Source: an uncultured Rickettsiales bacterium (GTDB lineage: Bacteria > Pseudomonadota > Alphaproteobacteria > RF32 > CAG-239). From it: DNA of 64,000 nt. This document shows positions 18,073 through 30,189 of this stretch, one piece after another; position 1 is the first letter of the stretch; every line of letters begins with the position of its first letter. The notes beneath the pieces are model-generated. The model was given only the letters and a program-made list of their open reading frames with translations. It ran no database searches and was not told the DNA's origin. A program made the position numbers and the translations under genes. The stretch is taken from assembly GCA_900551865.1 (NCBI GenBank), contig URXV01000002.1:62001-126000 (forward strand), written 5' to 3'.

Positions 18073-19206
18073 CTATTTTTTTAATTCGCGGTCGCGGTTG
18101 GCGTAAAACGACAGCATGATGCCGAAACTTGCCATTACCGAGATGATGACAGTGCCGCCGTAGCTAATCAGCGGCAAGGGAATTCCGACGACCGGGAGCA
18201 GGCCGATAACCATGGCGACATTGATGAAAACATACAGGAAATAGTTGGTATTTAAACCAAGAATGACCATTTTGCCAAAGTAGTTTGAGTTATGGATGCG
18301 GAAAGCGAACCAATAGCCGTAGCTAATCAGAATCAGGTTGAGAAACAGAATAAAGGCGCCGCCCATCATGCCGAATTCTTCCGAGAATGTGGTAAAGATG
18401 AAGTCGGTATGTTTTTCGGGGAGGAAATTCAGGTGGCTCTGGGTGCCGGAGAGAAAACCTTTGCCCCAGACGCTGCCGGAGCCGAGGGCAATTTTGGCCT
18501 GAATGATATGGTAGCCGGCTCCCTGCGGGTCACGTTCCGGGTCAAGGAACGTCAGAATCCGGTTTTTCTGGTAGTCGTGCAGAAAATGCCAAAGCACGGG
18601 GGCTGCGGCGGCGACCGCGGCAATGACGGCGGCGAATTTCCACCACTGGACACCGGCAAGATAAAACAGGGCGGCGGCACAGAACAAGACCATCAGCGAT
18701 GTGCCCAAATCCGGCTGAATCATAATAAACGCGACGGGAACGGCGACGGTTATTGCGGGAATGACGATGCCGCGAAGGGTGCGGATTTCTTCATACGGCG
18801 TGTTGCTGAAGTAGCGGGCGAGCTGCAAAACGATGGCCAGTTTCATCAATTCGGAAGGCTGAAGCTTGAAGAAACCGAGGTTTATCCAGCGCTGGGCGCC
18901 CATGCCGGTATGCCCCGCAACGTCAACGACGAGGAGCAAAAACAGCGTGAACAGATAGAACGGCGTGGCAATTTTGTAGTAGAATTCGGGGCGAATCAAC
19001 GCGGCAACAATCATAACGCCCAATCCCAGCCCGAAACGGACGGCCTGATTGAACGCCCACGGCGTCATTTTGCCTCCGGCGGCGGAATAAAGGGTAATGC
19101 AGCCAATGGCAGCGAGAAGGGCAATGATGAAAATAAAAATGAAGTTCAGGTTAAAAAAGCGTTCTTTGAGCGTGAGTTCCTGATTTTGGTTCAGTATAAT
19201 TGCCAT
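18073..19206 (-). CDS. rodA: Rod-shape-determining peptidoglycan glycosyltransferase RodA
   Basis: 377-aa SEDS polymerase that builds glycan strands in the lateral wall with PBP2. It shows the SEDS multi-pass topology, GAQRWINLGFFKLQPSELMKL, the phrase QPDLGTSL, KIALGSGSVWGKGFL, FLPEKHTDFIFTTFSEEFG and the C-terminal LPLISYGGT, all family signatures. Starts 17 nt after the mrdA stop. It is last in the ddl-miaA-mreBCD-mrdA-rodA series, an arrangement consistent with one elongasome operon. Confidence 0.95.
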   Translation of the reverse strand: MAIILNQNQELTLKERFFNLNFIFIFIIALLAAIGCITLYSAAGGKMTPWAFNQAVRFGLGLGVMIVAALIRPEFYYKIATPFYLFTLFLLLVVDVAGHTGMGAQRWINLGFFKLQPSELMKLAIVLQLARYFSNTPYEEIRTLRGIVIPAITVAVPVAFIMIQPDLGTSLMVLFCAAALFYLAGVQWWKFAAVIAAVAAAAPVLWHFLHDYQKNRILTFLDPERDPQGAGYHIIQAKIALGSGSVWGKGFLSGTQSHLNFLPEKHTDFIFTTFSEEFGMMGGAFILFLNLILISYGYWFAFRIHNSNYFGKMVILGLNTNYFLYVFINVAMVIGLLPVVGIPLPLISYGGTVIISVMASFGIMLSFYANRDRELKK

Positions 19207-19223
19207 ATTTTTCTCCGACGCGG

Positions 19224-21035
19224 TTATCTGATGTCCAGCCTGAGGGCTTCTTCAAGGATTTTGGAGGCGATGGGGGCGGCAACGCCTGCGCCCGAACGCC
19301 CGTGTTCGACGATGACGGCAACCGCATACTTGGGCTTGTCATGCGGGGCGTATGCCATAAACCAGGCATGGTTGCGGTATTTCCAGGGCAGGTCTTCGTC
19401 TTTTTTTATGCCTTCGGCGCGTTCTTTGAGGCTGATGCGGCGTACCTGCGTGGTTCCGGTTTTGCCGCCGATTTTTACGCCGTTGAAGTTGATTTTGGCG
19501 CGCGTTGCGGTGCCGCCGACACCGTTGACAACTTCAAACATGCCTTTTTTTACCAGTTCTATGTCAGCCGGATTAAGGTTCAGCGATTGCGGAGCGGGTG
19601 CGTTTTCCGCTTTGACGAATGTCGGGGTGACGGCATAGCCTCCGTTGACAACGCGGGCCAGCATGGTTGCCAGCTGGAGCGGCGTTACGAGGACATAGCC
19701 CTGGCCGATGCCGGCGATGACGGTTTCCCCCTGCTGCCACGGCGCGTCAAATTTGGCGCGTTTCCATTCGCGGTCGGGAATGACGCCGGCTTTCTGGTTT
19801 TCCAATCCCAGGTCATAAACGGCGCCAAGGCCGAGGCGCCGGCTCATGGCGGCGATTTTTTCGATGCCGAGTTTTAGCGCCGTTTCGTAAAAGAAAATAT
19901 CGCAGGAATTTTTGATAGCGTCAACGAGTGTCTGCCGTCCGTGTCCGTAGTGTTTCCAACAGTGGAACAAATGGTTGCCGAGTTTCATCCTGCCGGAGCA
20001 GAAAAAGCTGGTTTTGTCGTCAATCACGCCGGCCTCGAGCGCGGCAAGGGCTACGACGATTTTAAATGTTGAACCGGGGGAATACTGCCCTGAAATTGCT
20101 TTGTCGGTCAGCGGCGTTTTTTCGTCATAGAGCAGATTGTTCCAGTTTTTGACGGAGATGCCGTCGACGAAAAGGTTAGGGTCAAAGCCGGGGGCGGAAA
20201 CGAATGCGAGGATTTCGCCGGTATGCACGTCAAGGACGACAGCAGCGCCCGCTTCGTCGCCGAAAGCGTCGTAGGCGGCCTGCTGGAGGCGGATGTCAAT
20301 AGTCAAATCCAGATCTTTGCCTTTGGTTCCGTCGATTTTTTCAATTTCGCGCATAATGCGGCCGTAGGCGTTGACTTCGTATTTCAGGGAACCTTCGGTG
20401 CCGCGCAGGCTTTCGTCATACGTTTTTTCAAATCCGGATTTGCCGATTTTGAAACCGGGAACCTGCAACAGGGGAGCATCTGAATTTTTAAGGTCTTTTT
20501 CGGAAACGGAACCGACATAGCCGAGCGGATGGGCGGTATATTCGCGGAACGGATAACTGCGCACCAGACCCTGGTCGATGACAAGCCCCGGCCAGCGGTG
20601 GTTGTCCAGCATCAGGGCGGCGACTTCTTCCCAGCTCAGGTTGTCTTTGATTTTGACCGGGGCAAAGCGTCGGTGGCGCGCGATATCTTTGCGGATACGG
20701 GCGACATCTTCGGGCGACAACGAGAGAATCGGCGAAATTTCCTGCAACAGGGTGTCTATGCTGCCGCGCACCTGTTCGGCAATCAACATGGCCTGAAAGT
20801 TTTGGATATTTGTGGCAAGCTCTATGCCGTTGCGGTCGTTTATGCTGCCGCGCGGCGGAACCAGCAGGCGGGTAGAAAAGCGGTTGCTGTCGGCCAGAAG
20901 CGCGTATTTTTCCCCTTGATAAATCTGCAGGTAATACAGGCGGCCGACGAGGACGAAGAACAGAAAAATGTTGGCACTGAACATAACCAGCGACCGTTTG
21001 AGCAAAATCCTCAGCTTGTCGTTAGATTTTCTCAT
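19224..21035 (-). CDS. mrdA: Penicillin-binding protein 2 (class B, elongation)
   Basis: 603-aa inner-membrane transpeptidase that cross-links lateral-wall peptidoglycan. One N-terminal membrane anchor (about 14-36), the PBP dimerisation region with RGSINDRNG, then the transpeptidase domain: active-site motif STFK (322-325, Ser322), KNSCD as the SxN-type motif, and KTGTT near residue 535. All catalytic motifs are intact. Its start overlaps the mreD end by 14 nt, so translation is coupled; rodA follows, its functional partner. Confidence 0.96.
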   Translation of the reverse strand: MRKSNDKLRILLKRSLVMFSANIFLFFVLVGRLYYLQIYQGEKYALLADSNRFSTRLLVPPRGSINDRNGIELATNIQNFQAMLIAEQVRGSIDTLLQEISPILSLSPEDVARIRKDIARHRRFAPVKIKDNLSWEEVAALMLDNHRWPGLVIDQGLVRSYPFREYTAHPLGYVGSVSEKDLKNSDAPLLQVPGFKIGKSGFEKTYDESLRGTEGSLKYEVNAYGRIMREIEKIDGTKGKDLDLTIDIRLQQAAYDAFGDEAGAAVVLDVHTGEILAFVSAPGFDPNLFVDGISVKNWNNLLYDEKTPLTDKAISGQYSPGSTFKIVVALAALEAGVIDDKTSFFCSGRMKLGNHLFHCWKHYGHGRQTLVDAIKNSCDIFFYETALKLGIEKIAAMSRRLGLGAVYDLGLENQKAGVIPDREWKRAKFDAPWQQGETVIAGIGQGYVLVTPLQLATMLARVVNGGYAVTPTFVKAENAPAPQSLNLNPADIELVKKGMFEVVNGVGGTATRAKINFNGVKIGGKTGTTQVRRISLKERAEGIKKDEDLPWKYRNHAWFMAYAPHDKPKYAVAVIVEHGRSGAGVAAPIASKILEEALRLDIR

Positions 21036-21552
21036 ACCGCTCCTCCAGATGGATGTAGCGCCCTTCCGCCCAGATGTAGAAACGGGCGAGAATCGGATAG
21101 AGCGTAACGGTTAGCAGATATTCGAATACGAGAGAATTAAGCGGGACGAATGCCCGGTAGAAAGCGCTGACGATGAGCGCTTTGAACAGCATGGCGGCGA
21201 AAGCGGCTACGGCAAACAGCATCCAGGAATAAGAGAACTTTTTTATGTTGAAACTGGCGGAAAAGCGGGAGGCGAGAAAGTACAAAACCAGAAAAGCCAT
21301 AACGTTGACTCCGAGCGGAGCTGCGCTGACAACATCGGCAAAAATACCCAAGACGAATGCCGAAATGCCGTTGAAAGCGTCCGGGCGCTGGCTGAGCCAG
21401 AAATATATTCCGGCGTAAAAAGGGGTGAGCCGCAGGTAATTCCAAAATTCCGTAAAACGGGGAATGTAAAATATTAACACCATTGCCATGATGCTTAAAA
21501 CGGGGACGGCATATACGCCAATGCCGGCGAAGAAATTTTTTATTGCCGCCAT
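21022..21552 (-). CDS. mreD: Rod-shape-determining protein MreD
   Basis: 176-aa inner-membrane protein with about five hydrophobic segments, small and weakly conserved as usual for MreD. The phrase FVLGIFADVVSAAPLGVN matches the conserved G-x-x-x-D-x-x-x-x-x-P-L-G core. Identity is strengthened by position between mreC and mrdA. Its ATG overlaps the mreC stop by one base and its own end overlaps mrdA. Confidence 0.9.
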   Translation of the reverse strand: MAAIKNFFAGIGVYAVPVLSIMAMVLIFYIPRFTEFWNYLRLTPFYAGIYFWLSQRPDAFNGISAFVLGIFADVVSAAPLGVNVMAFLVLYFLASRFSASFNIKKFSYSWMLFAVAAFAAMLFKALIVSAFYRAFVPLNSLVFEYLLTVTLYPILARFYIWAEGRYIHLEERYEKI

Positions 21553-22415
21553 TATTCCAGTTCCTTTGCGGTTTCGGCGTCGGGGAGAACGTCATAGGCG
21601 ATAATCTTGACAATTTCAATGTCAGACGGCGTAAATAACGGAACGGCGGTAATGTTGTCAACACCGGCCCTTTTGATACGGGCGACAGGAATATCTGGCG
21701 GGAGGCCGCCGCCGATACCTGATGTAACCAGCAGGTCGCCTTTGTGCAGTTCGGCCAGAAGCGGGGTAAATATCAGGGAAAGCTCTCTGCCGTTATTGCC
21801 GGCGAGAATGCCCCGGTCGCGGCTTTTTTGCGAAACGACCGGAATTTTGGAGTTGATGTCGGTGATAAGCGTAACGCGTGCATAGCGCCCGCTGACGATA
21901 TCAATACGCCCGATTAGCCCGGCAGCGTTGACGACGGCATAGCCGCTTTTGACGTAGGGATAGGCGTTGCCGAGATAGATTATCAGCGAATTGGCAAAGG
22001 CGTTGCCGTTTTCGGCGATAACGCGGGCGGTGTAACTCCGGGTATTGGGAATATCAATATGGTGCAGGAGCTTTTTTAAGATGGCGTTTTCAGCCTGCAG
22101 GGCTTTCATCCGGTCTTTTAAAAGGAAGAGTTCGCCGTTTTCTTCTCTCAGGCGTTCATTTTCTTCATAAACGCTGATGATTTCGGCGGTTTTTTTATAA
22201 GCGTAGCTTAGGCCTTCGGCGGGGAGGACGGCCGTGTGGATGAGCGGGGCGGAGATGAAAAAAACGCCTTTGGAAACGCCGGAAATCAGGCCTAAGTCGA
22301 TTTTGTGAACCAAAATCAAGAGCAGGGCTATAACAAACAGCCCTGCTACCATAAAGCTTTTGAGTATCCGTAAAACATAGTTCTCTTTTAAGAACAGCAC
22401 TTTTTGGCGTTTCAT
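21552..22415 (-). CDS. mreC: Rod-shape-determining protein MreC
   Basis: 287-aa bitopic protein linking MreB to periplasmic wall synthesis. One membrane segment (about 16-34), a coiled coil (EENERLREENGELFLLKD region, about 77-115), then the beta-rich periplasmic domain with ARVIAENGNAFANSLII, the conserved YAVVNAAGLIGRI, VTLITDINSKIPV and a gapped V-T-S-G-I-G-G-G-L-P-P-D-I-P motif. Length and domain order are standard. The upstream mreB stop is about 175 nt away, a longer gap than usual. Confidence 0.95.
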   Translation of the reverse strand: MKRQKVLFLKENYVLRILKSFMVAGLFVIALLLILVHKIDLGLISGVSKGVFFISAPLIHTAVLPAEGLSYAYKKTAEIISVYEENERLREENGELFLLKDRMKALQAENAILKKLLHHIDIPNTRSYTARVIAENGNAFANSLIIYLGNAYPYVKSGYAVVNAAGLIGRIDIVSGRYARVTLITDINSKIPVVSQKSRDRGILAGNNGRELSLIFTPLLAELHKGDLLVTSGIGGGLPPDIPVARIKRAGVDNITAVPLFTPSDIEIVKIIAYDVLPDAETAKELE

Positions 22416-22592
22416 GTCTAATCCTCAAAGTTGCGGCGCGAGTTATAGGAGGCTGCAATCGGCTACGGTATCTTAGCAACAGGCGCCACTGTTGCGGTGG
22501 TACCGTATGCGGCATACTGACGGCGCCTCTTTGCAGGCAACGGCGGCAATGCTGCGGAAAACGCCGCGCTTATGCGCAGGGCTGCCAGCACA

Positions 22593-24849
<2,257 letters not shown>

Positions 24850-24868
<19 letters not shown>

Positions 24869-25761
24869 GAGGCTTCTTCCACGAGGTTCTGGCAAAGGTC
24901 TTCATAAGAAACGCCGATGTATTTCGCCTGCTCGGGCACCAGCGACAGTGCGGTCATTCCGGGGTGGGTGTTGATTTCCAGAAAGACGACGCCGTCTTCG
25001 GGATTGTAGCGCAGGTCGGTGCGCGAAACGGTTTTGCAGTTCAGGCGGCGGTGCATGGTTTCGGCATAGGAAAGGCAGGTTTGCGCCACCTCCTCGGGGA
25101 TGGCAGCGGGCAGAACATGGGTTGTTTCGCCGGCGGTGTATTTGTGTTCATAATCATAAAAACCGCCATTGGCTTTCAATTCGGTAACAACATGGGCTTT
25201 GCCGTGATAGCACATAACGGTAAGCTCCTGTCCGGGGATGTATTTTTCAACCAGGATTTCGGTTTCCGGGTCGTTGTAACGGATTTTGAAAACGTCTTCG
25301 GGGTTATTGACGATAAAAACGCCGACCGAAGAACCGTCTGATACGGGTTTGACGACAAACGGGCGGGCAACCGGCGAGCCCTGGGTGATGAATTCCCGGG
25401 CGGTCAGTTTGCGTCCGTAAGCGGTTTTTAAGCCGGCTTTTTCGGCAATCAAACGGCAGAGATATTTGTTCATGCCGACGCAGGAAGCCTGCATGCCGGA
25501 GTGGGTATAGGGGATTTGGAGCAAATCAAGCAGCGCGGGGACGGTTCCGTCTTCGCCCCAGTTGCCGTGCAGCGCGTTGAATACGACGTCCGGCTTGCTG
25601 CGTCCGAGTTCGGCAAGCAGCTGGCGTGTGTCGGAGAGGTCGTGCGTCGTTACTTCGTAGCCTTTGCGGCGGAGCGCTTCGGCGATGCCGGCGCCGCTTT
25701 GGAGGCTGACTTCGCGCTCGGCGGAAAAGCCGCCCATTAAAACCATTACTTTTTTAGTCAT
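24850..25761 (-). CDS. ddl: D-alanine--D-alanine ligase
   Basis: 303-aa ATP-grasp enzyme making D-Ala-D-Ala for the peptidoglycan stem peptide. N-terminal VMVLMGGFSAEREVSLQSG is the ligase signature, FNALHGNWGEDGTVPALLDLL the second, and PFVVKPVSDGSSVGV plus the metal-binding FLEINTHPGMT complete the ATP-grasp core. Length is typical. First gene of the minus-strand elongation cluster; miaA overlaps its end. It is divergent from the DUF3108-like gene with about 140 bp between. Confidence 0.96.
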
Positions 25762-25904
25762 TATTTAACCCCTTATTTTTTAAGATACGGTATTGTACCG
25801 GGCAGGCCGGCGGCGCGTTGTGCCGTTTTGGGACGCTTGCGGCGTTTGTGCCCGGTTCTTATGCTGATGAATTTAAAAGAAAAAATTTAAGAAAGGCTAA
25901 AATT

Positions 25905-26738
25905 TTGGGCGAAAAAAGGAAAATTTGGCGAAAAGGCATTTGCGGCATTGCGCTGCTGTGTGCCGGGTTGGGCGCTTTTGCGGCAAAGACGGCCGCCGCA
26001 ACCGGGTTTACGCAGGAAATGCAAGTTCAAATCGGCGTGTTTGACGCGGCAGAAGTAAAGCTGGATTATGAGCAGGCGGAAGGAAAATACGATATCAGCG
26101 CGGAAGTCAGAACAGCGAACCTGTTTGATGCCCTATATCCTTTTACCGCCCGTTACGGCAGCCGGGGCAGGCTCGTACGGAGTGCGGCGGAAAACGGGAA
26201 CGAAGGTGATGTTGCTGCCGAGCTGTATCAGACATACACAAAGTCGCGCAACCATATCCGCACCAAAAAGATATTTTATGACGCGGCAGGGAAAGCGTAT
26301 AAAAGGATTTCCACCAAAGACAAAAAGCAGAATACGGTTGCCATAACCGGTGTGCCGCAAAGTGCGGATGCGGCGGATTTGCAGACGGTATTTGCCGGGC
26401 TTATCGGCAGTTTTCGCCGGACAAAAAGCTGTGCTTTGGAACGCGAAGTTTATGACGGCAAAAAACATTACCGGGTCATTGCCCGGGATGAAGGAACGGA
26501 AAGCCGCTATTTTGAGCTTCCGGGGCGAACCGAAAATGCGTATAAATGTTCGATTTATATAGAAAATCTGAAAGACAATAACGACAATATTTTGTGGGAC
26601 GTCAGCGCTGAGAAGCCGATTTGGCTTTGGATAGGCGTTGATGCTGCGGCCGATTTGCCGTATGTGCTGGAAATAAGGATTGACTCGACGCCGCTCGGGG
26701 CGTTAAAAGTAACGCCAAAGACTTTGGAAATTAAATAA
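25905..26738 (+). CDS. DUF3108-like periplasmic protein
   Basis: 277 aa from a TTG start at 25905, chosen because AGAAAGG lies 8 nt upstream; the ATG at 25818 would need 29 unlikely residues. A signal peptide (GICGIALLCAGLGAFAAK) with cleavage near AAA is followed by a beta-rich domain: QIGVFDAAEVKLDYEQ, YDISAEVRTANLFDALYPF, EVYDGKKHYRV and a C-terminal PYVLEIRIDSTPLGALKV. This pattern fits the DUF3108 family of lipocalin/VioE-like periplasmic proteins of unknown role. Next gene starts 12 nt after the stop, so the two are co-transcribed. Confidence 0.75.
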   Translation: MGEKRKIWRKGICGIALLCAGLGAFAAKTAAATGFTQEMQVQIGVFDAAEVKLDYEQAEGKYDISAEVRTANLFDALYPFTARYGSRGRLVRSAAENGNEGDVAAELYQTYTKSRNHIRTKKIFYDAAGKAYKRISTKDKKQNTVAITGVPQSADAADLQTVFAGLIGSFRRTKSCALEREVYDGKKHYRVIARDEGTESRYFELPGRTENAYKCSIYIENLKDNNDNILWDVSAEKPIWLWIGVDAAADLPYVLEIRIDSTPLGALKVTPKTLEIK

Positions 26739-26750
26739 GGAATCGAGAAA

Positions 26751-28247
26751 ATGGATAACAAAGGCAAGATGGGATGCAAAGAGAACGCGGTGTCGGAGAG
26801 CAGGGTGGATAAAACGGATTGTTTTGCGAGCGGATGGGGTGAGGCGCAACGGCATAAATCCGAGCTGCTGCTGCCGGCGGGGTCGCTGGTAAAACTCAAG
26901 ACGGCACTGTTGTACGGGGCGGACGCCGTTTATGCGGGGACGCCGGATATGAGCCTCAGGACGCAGTCAAAGTTTTCGCTGGAGGAACTGGAAGAGGGAA
27001 TCCGCATTGTCCATGAGCGGGGCAAAAAGATTTATCTGACGCTAAACCTATATATTCATAATGAAGAAGCCGAGAAACTGCCACAGTTTGTGGATACGCT
27101 GAAACGCCTGAAACCGGACGGCGTACTGGTGGCGGATCCGGGCGTGTTTTACTATCTCAAGGAAAATGCGCCGGAGCTGAACCGTTTCGTTTCCACGCAG
27201 GCGAATATCTGTTCGGCGCAGACGGTCAGATTCTGGCAGGCGATGGGGGCGAAACTCTGTGTTTTGGGGCGCGAGGTTACGTTTAAGGAAATGGCGGAAA
27301 TCCGTCGGCAGTGCCCGGATATTGCGCTGGAATGCTTTATGCACGGGGCAATGTGCATGTCGTATTCGGGGCGGTGTCTGATTTCCAACTTTATGGCAGA
27401 CCGGAGCGCGAACAAGGGAAAATGCGCGCATTGCTGCCGCTGGCATTACAAACTGCATATCCGTATGAAAGACGGGACGGTGCGCGAGCTGGTTATCAAC
27501 GACGAAAACAAGGATAACTTCGAGTATCTGCTGGAGGAGGACTTTCGCCCCGGCGAGTATTATGAAGTGGTGGAGGACGAACATGGCAGCTATCTGCTGA
27601 ATTCGAAGGATATGTGCCTGATGCCGCGGTTAAACGACCTACTTGGAATCGGGATGGACTCGCTGAAAGTGGAAGGGCGCAACAAGACCGAATATTATGC
27701 CGGGGTAGTGGCTCGCGCTTATCGGCAGGCGATTGACGACTATTATGCGAATCCGGACGGGTGGAACTGCGAAAAGTATATGCCGGAGCTGATGACTTTG
27801 CAGAATCGCGGTTACTGCCTCGGCTTTCATGACGGCAAGCTTACCAATATCAGCCAGAATTACGAATATACGCGGACGCTCGGCGAATGGCTGTTTGCCG
27901 GGTCTATTGTCGAGTGGCAGGGGGACGACGCGATATTTGAACTGCGCAATTATATTGAGGGCGGCGAATTTATCGAATTCCTGATACCCGGAGGGCTTTC
28001 CAACCTGCGGCTGGCACTGACGGAATTCGAAGATGCGGAAAGCGGGGAAATTACGCCGAAAGTTTCGGCAGGGCAAGGCAAGAAAATCCGCATCCGCCCG
28101 GACAAGTGGGCGTGCGGAGTTGCGGAAGCAAAGAGGCTGCTGCCGCAGTTTACGATTGCGCGCAAACCGCAGGGGCTGAAAGGCGAAAATGCCGAAATGT
28201 ACGGGCACAAGCTGGACGAATTTGCCGAACTGTGCCGCGGCAGATAA
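26751..28247 (+). CDS. Peptidase U32-family protein, TrhP/YegQ-like tRNA hydroxylation factor
   Basis: 498 aa. U32 proteins such as TrhP (YegQ) are needed for prephenate-dependent 5-hydroxyuridine formation at the tRNA wobble position. Seen here: ELLLPAGSLVKLKTALLYGA, DAVYAGTPDMSLR, FVSTQANICSA, the U32 signature ECFMHGAMCMSYSGRC, a cysteine cluster in KGKCAHCCRWHY, and MDSLKVEGRNKTEYY. Cysteines fit the iron-sulphur or metal site proposed for the family. The first 40 residues are an unconserved extension. A related family member (RlhA) acts on 23S rRNA, so the exact substrate is open. Confidence 0.85.
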   Translation: MDNKGKMGCKENAVSESRVDKTDCFASGWGEAQRHKSELLLPAGSLVKLKTALLYGADAVYAGTPDMSLRTQSKFSLEELEEGIRIVHERGKKIYLTLNLYIHNEEAEKLPQFVDTLKRLKPDGVLVADPGVFYYLKENAPELNRFVSTQANICSAQTVRFWQAMGAKLCVLGREVTFKEMAEIRRQCPDIALECFMHGAMCMSYSGRCLISNFMADRSANKGKCAHCCRWHYKLHIRMKDGTVRELVINDENKDNFEYLLEEDFRPGEYYEVVEDEHGSYLLNSKDMCLMPRLNDLLGIGMDSLKVEGRNKTEYYAGVVARAYRQAIDDYYANPDGWNCEKYMPELMTLQNRGYCLGFHDGKLTNISQNYEYTRTLGEWLFAGSIVEWQGDDAIFELRNYIEGGEFIEFLIPGGLSNLRLALTEFEDAESGEITPKVSAGQGKKIRIRPDKWACGVAEAKRLLPQFTIARKPQGLKGENAEMYGHKLDEFAELCRGR

Positions 28248-28250
28248 CTG

Positions 28251-28279
28251 TTGCAAGGGCGGAATATTTGTGATATAAT
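28251..28279 (+). promoter_or_regulatory. Putative sigma-70-type promoter
   Basis: TTGCAA (28251-28256), 17-nt spacer, TATAAT (28274-28279), about 33 bp before the next start codon. The first box begins only a few bases after the stop of the U32 gene. Confidence 0.7.
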
Positions 28280-28311
28280 ATAATGAACAGAAGAAAGACA
28301 GGAGAACGGTT

Positions 28312-29247
28312 ATGGGGATTGTCAATACAGAAACGGTTGTTATGATGGGAGCGGCTTTGGCAGCTGCCGGCAACGTGCAGGGGCAGGAAGCCGTTCAGGC
28401 AGGGGAAAGAACCATCGGCTGGAACGAAGCAAAGAATGTTGCGGATCGTGCTCAGGAAACGGTGCAGCTGCGGGCGGCACTGAAAGCACAGTGTCCGGAT
28501 AACATGAAGGAGGCAGTCGGCAGGGTTTTTGCCGGGTATGATATTGATAAGCTGAAAGACGTCAGGGCGACTTTGAAGACCGACGGCGAGAAACTCAATT
28601 ATATGATTGATGGTAACAGGTTTGAGTTGAGCGGCGGTTTTGACGGCAGACCTTTAAATACGGAAATTTTCGGCAGGGACGGCAGCCGGGTACAGAGTTC
28701 ACAGGGCGAGAATCGCAGCAGTACGGTTATTTATGACGCGGATGGCAATATGACTGCGTATGTGCAGAAAGACGAACGGACAGGGAACGTTGCCGGCGAA
28801 TTTCGTGATAATGATGCCGTTTTTCGCGTTGAACAGGCTGCGGGTCGCGTAAAGGCGCAGATAACGGACAGGGATTCGCAGATGACGATGAACGTCAACG
28901 GCAACAGAATGTCCATGCAGATGGAGAGTGAGGATTTTGGCATATTGAAAGGAAGCGCGAGAATCGGTGCAGACGGTACGGTTCGCGCCAAAGCGTCGCT
29001 TGACGAAAGGGAAGGCGGCGAGGGCGTTTATTCAACGGGGCAGGCGAAAATTTCCCGTAACGGCAATCTGAATATGAGCGTCAGATCCATTGATGAAGAG
29101 GGCGTTCTGGAAGATACGGTGTTAAAGGTCGGCAAGGACGGCTATTCGCTTAAAGGCGTTGAAGAGGGCGAAAAAATCAACGAGAGCGGTAAAGACCTGA
29201 ATGCGGCCATTCTTAAAAAGGCTCTGGAAAGCAGGGGGCGTTTATAG
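28312..29247 (+). CDS. Uncharacterised beta-rich protein
   Basis: 311 aa, not recognised. Start at 28312 follows ACAGGAGAACGGTT. N-terminal residues 8-20 (TVVMMGAALAAAGN) are mildly hydrophobic but a poor signal peptide. From residue about 75 the chain alternates short polar strands with turns (STVIYDADGNMTAYVQ, GNRMSMQMESEDFGILKG, SARIGADGTVRAKASL), suggesting a repetitive beta-solenoid or beta-sheet. It has its own promoter and no linked partner. Confidence 0.6.
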   Translation: MGIVNTETVVMMGAALAAAGNVQGQEAVQAGERTIGWNEAKNVADRAQETVQLRAALKAQCPDNMKEAVGRVFAGYDIDKLKDVRATLKTDGEKLNYMIDGNRFELSGGFDGRPLNTEIFGRDGSRVQSSQGENRSSTVIYDADGNMTAYVQKDERTGNVAGEFRDNDAVFRVEQAAGRVKAQITDRDSQMTMNVNGNRMSMQMESEDFGILKGSARIGADGTVRAKASLDEREGGEGVYSTGQAKISRNGNLNMSVRSIDEEGVLEDTVLKVGKDGYSLKGVEEGEKINESGKDLNAAILKKALESRGRL

Positions 29248-29311
29248 GCGGTGTCGTGTTAAATTACAATATGCAGCCTGCGGGTTGTGTCAGGCATGTT
29301 GAAGAAAATAC

Positions 29312-29340
29312 TTTACAAAAGAGAAATAATAAGGTATAAG
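29312..29340 (+). promoter_or_regulatory. Putative promoter of rplQ
   Basis: TTTACA (29312-29317), 17-nt spacer, TATAAG (29335-29340), about 170 bp before the rplQ start. Confidence 0.5.
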
Positions 29341-29512
29341 CGGACAAGATTTTTGAGAGAATCGGGGATTTTGCCCGCTTTTTGCCGGTAATCCGCTTTG
29401 TGCGGCGGCGGCGAACGGTTTTTTCAGAGGTTTTTCGCATTCATGAAGGTGGTGCGGAATTGTTTTTATCCGCTCCGGGCTCCGGGGCACAGAAAAAAGA
29501 AAGGAATCCATA

Positions 29513-29965
29513 ATGAGACACGGTGATGCACACAGACGGTTTAATATGCCGAAGAGCCAGAGAAGAGCTTTGTTTGCCAATCTGACAAACGCTTTGCTGA
29601 CGCATGAACAGATAACAATTACGCTGCCGAGAGCGAAAGAACTGAGAACTTTTGCCGAAAGCATGATTACTTATGCGAAGAAGGGCGATTTGAATTCCCG
29701 CCGTCTGGCATTGTCTTTCCTGCGCGACAAAGATGTCGTAGCGAAGCTTTTTTCTGTTTTGGCTGAACGCTATAAAGAACGCAACGGCGGTTATACGCGC
29801 GTTCTGAAGGCCGGTTACAGATACGGCGACTGTGCGCCGATGGCTGTTATCGAATTGGTTGACAGAGATGTCAACGCCAAAGGCCTGAAAGACATCGAAC
29901 GCGTTAAGGCTGAAAAGGCTGCTGCAGAGGCTGCCGCCAACAACAGCGAGGCTGCTGCGGCTTAG
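29513..29965 (+). CDS. rplQ: 50S ribosomal protein L17
   Basis: 150-aa large-subunit protein. MRHGDAHRRFNMPKSQRRAL is followed by FANLTNALLTHEQITITLPRAKELR and a C-terminal GGYTRVLKAGYRYGDCAPMAVIEL, the L17 signature. The tail after residue 120 is Ala/Glu-rich. Strong ribosome site GAAAGGAAT. Normally rplQ is last in the rpsM-rpsK-rpoA-rplQ operon; here its upstream neighbour is unrelated and a separate promoter is likely. Confidence 0.96.
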   Translation: MRHGDAHRRFNMPKSQRRALFANLTNALLTHEQITITLPRAKELRTFAESMITYAKKGDLNSRRLALSFLRDKDVVAKLFSVLAERYKERNGGYTRVLKAGYRYGDCAPMAVIELVDRDVNAKGLKDIERVKAEKAAAEAAANNSEAAAA

Positions 29966-30189
29966 TCTGCAGCAATGTGCGTGTTGCAGCTTAAACGGCT
30001 GCGGTTTGCGCATTGCGGCTTAGCCAGCGATAGGTGTGATGCTTAGCCGGGCGGTTTGGTTAAACGGAACGGTTTATCCGGCGGTTTGGATTTTGCATCT
30101 GATACGGTTGGTTGAGCTTTGTCGGCTTGTTGCAGTTTGGTTATGCAGTTTAAGTGTGATGCTTAATATAAACTGACAGAGAAAAAGCA
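29966..30189 (+). other. Region after rplQ with loosely repeated sequence
   Basis: Contains TGTGATGCTTA at about 30035 and 30150 and several GCGGTTTG words, suggesting decayed duplications. No gene or RNA recognised until the terminator at 30190. Confidence 0.4.
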
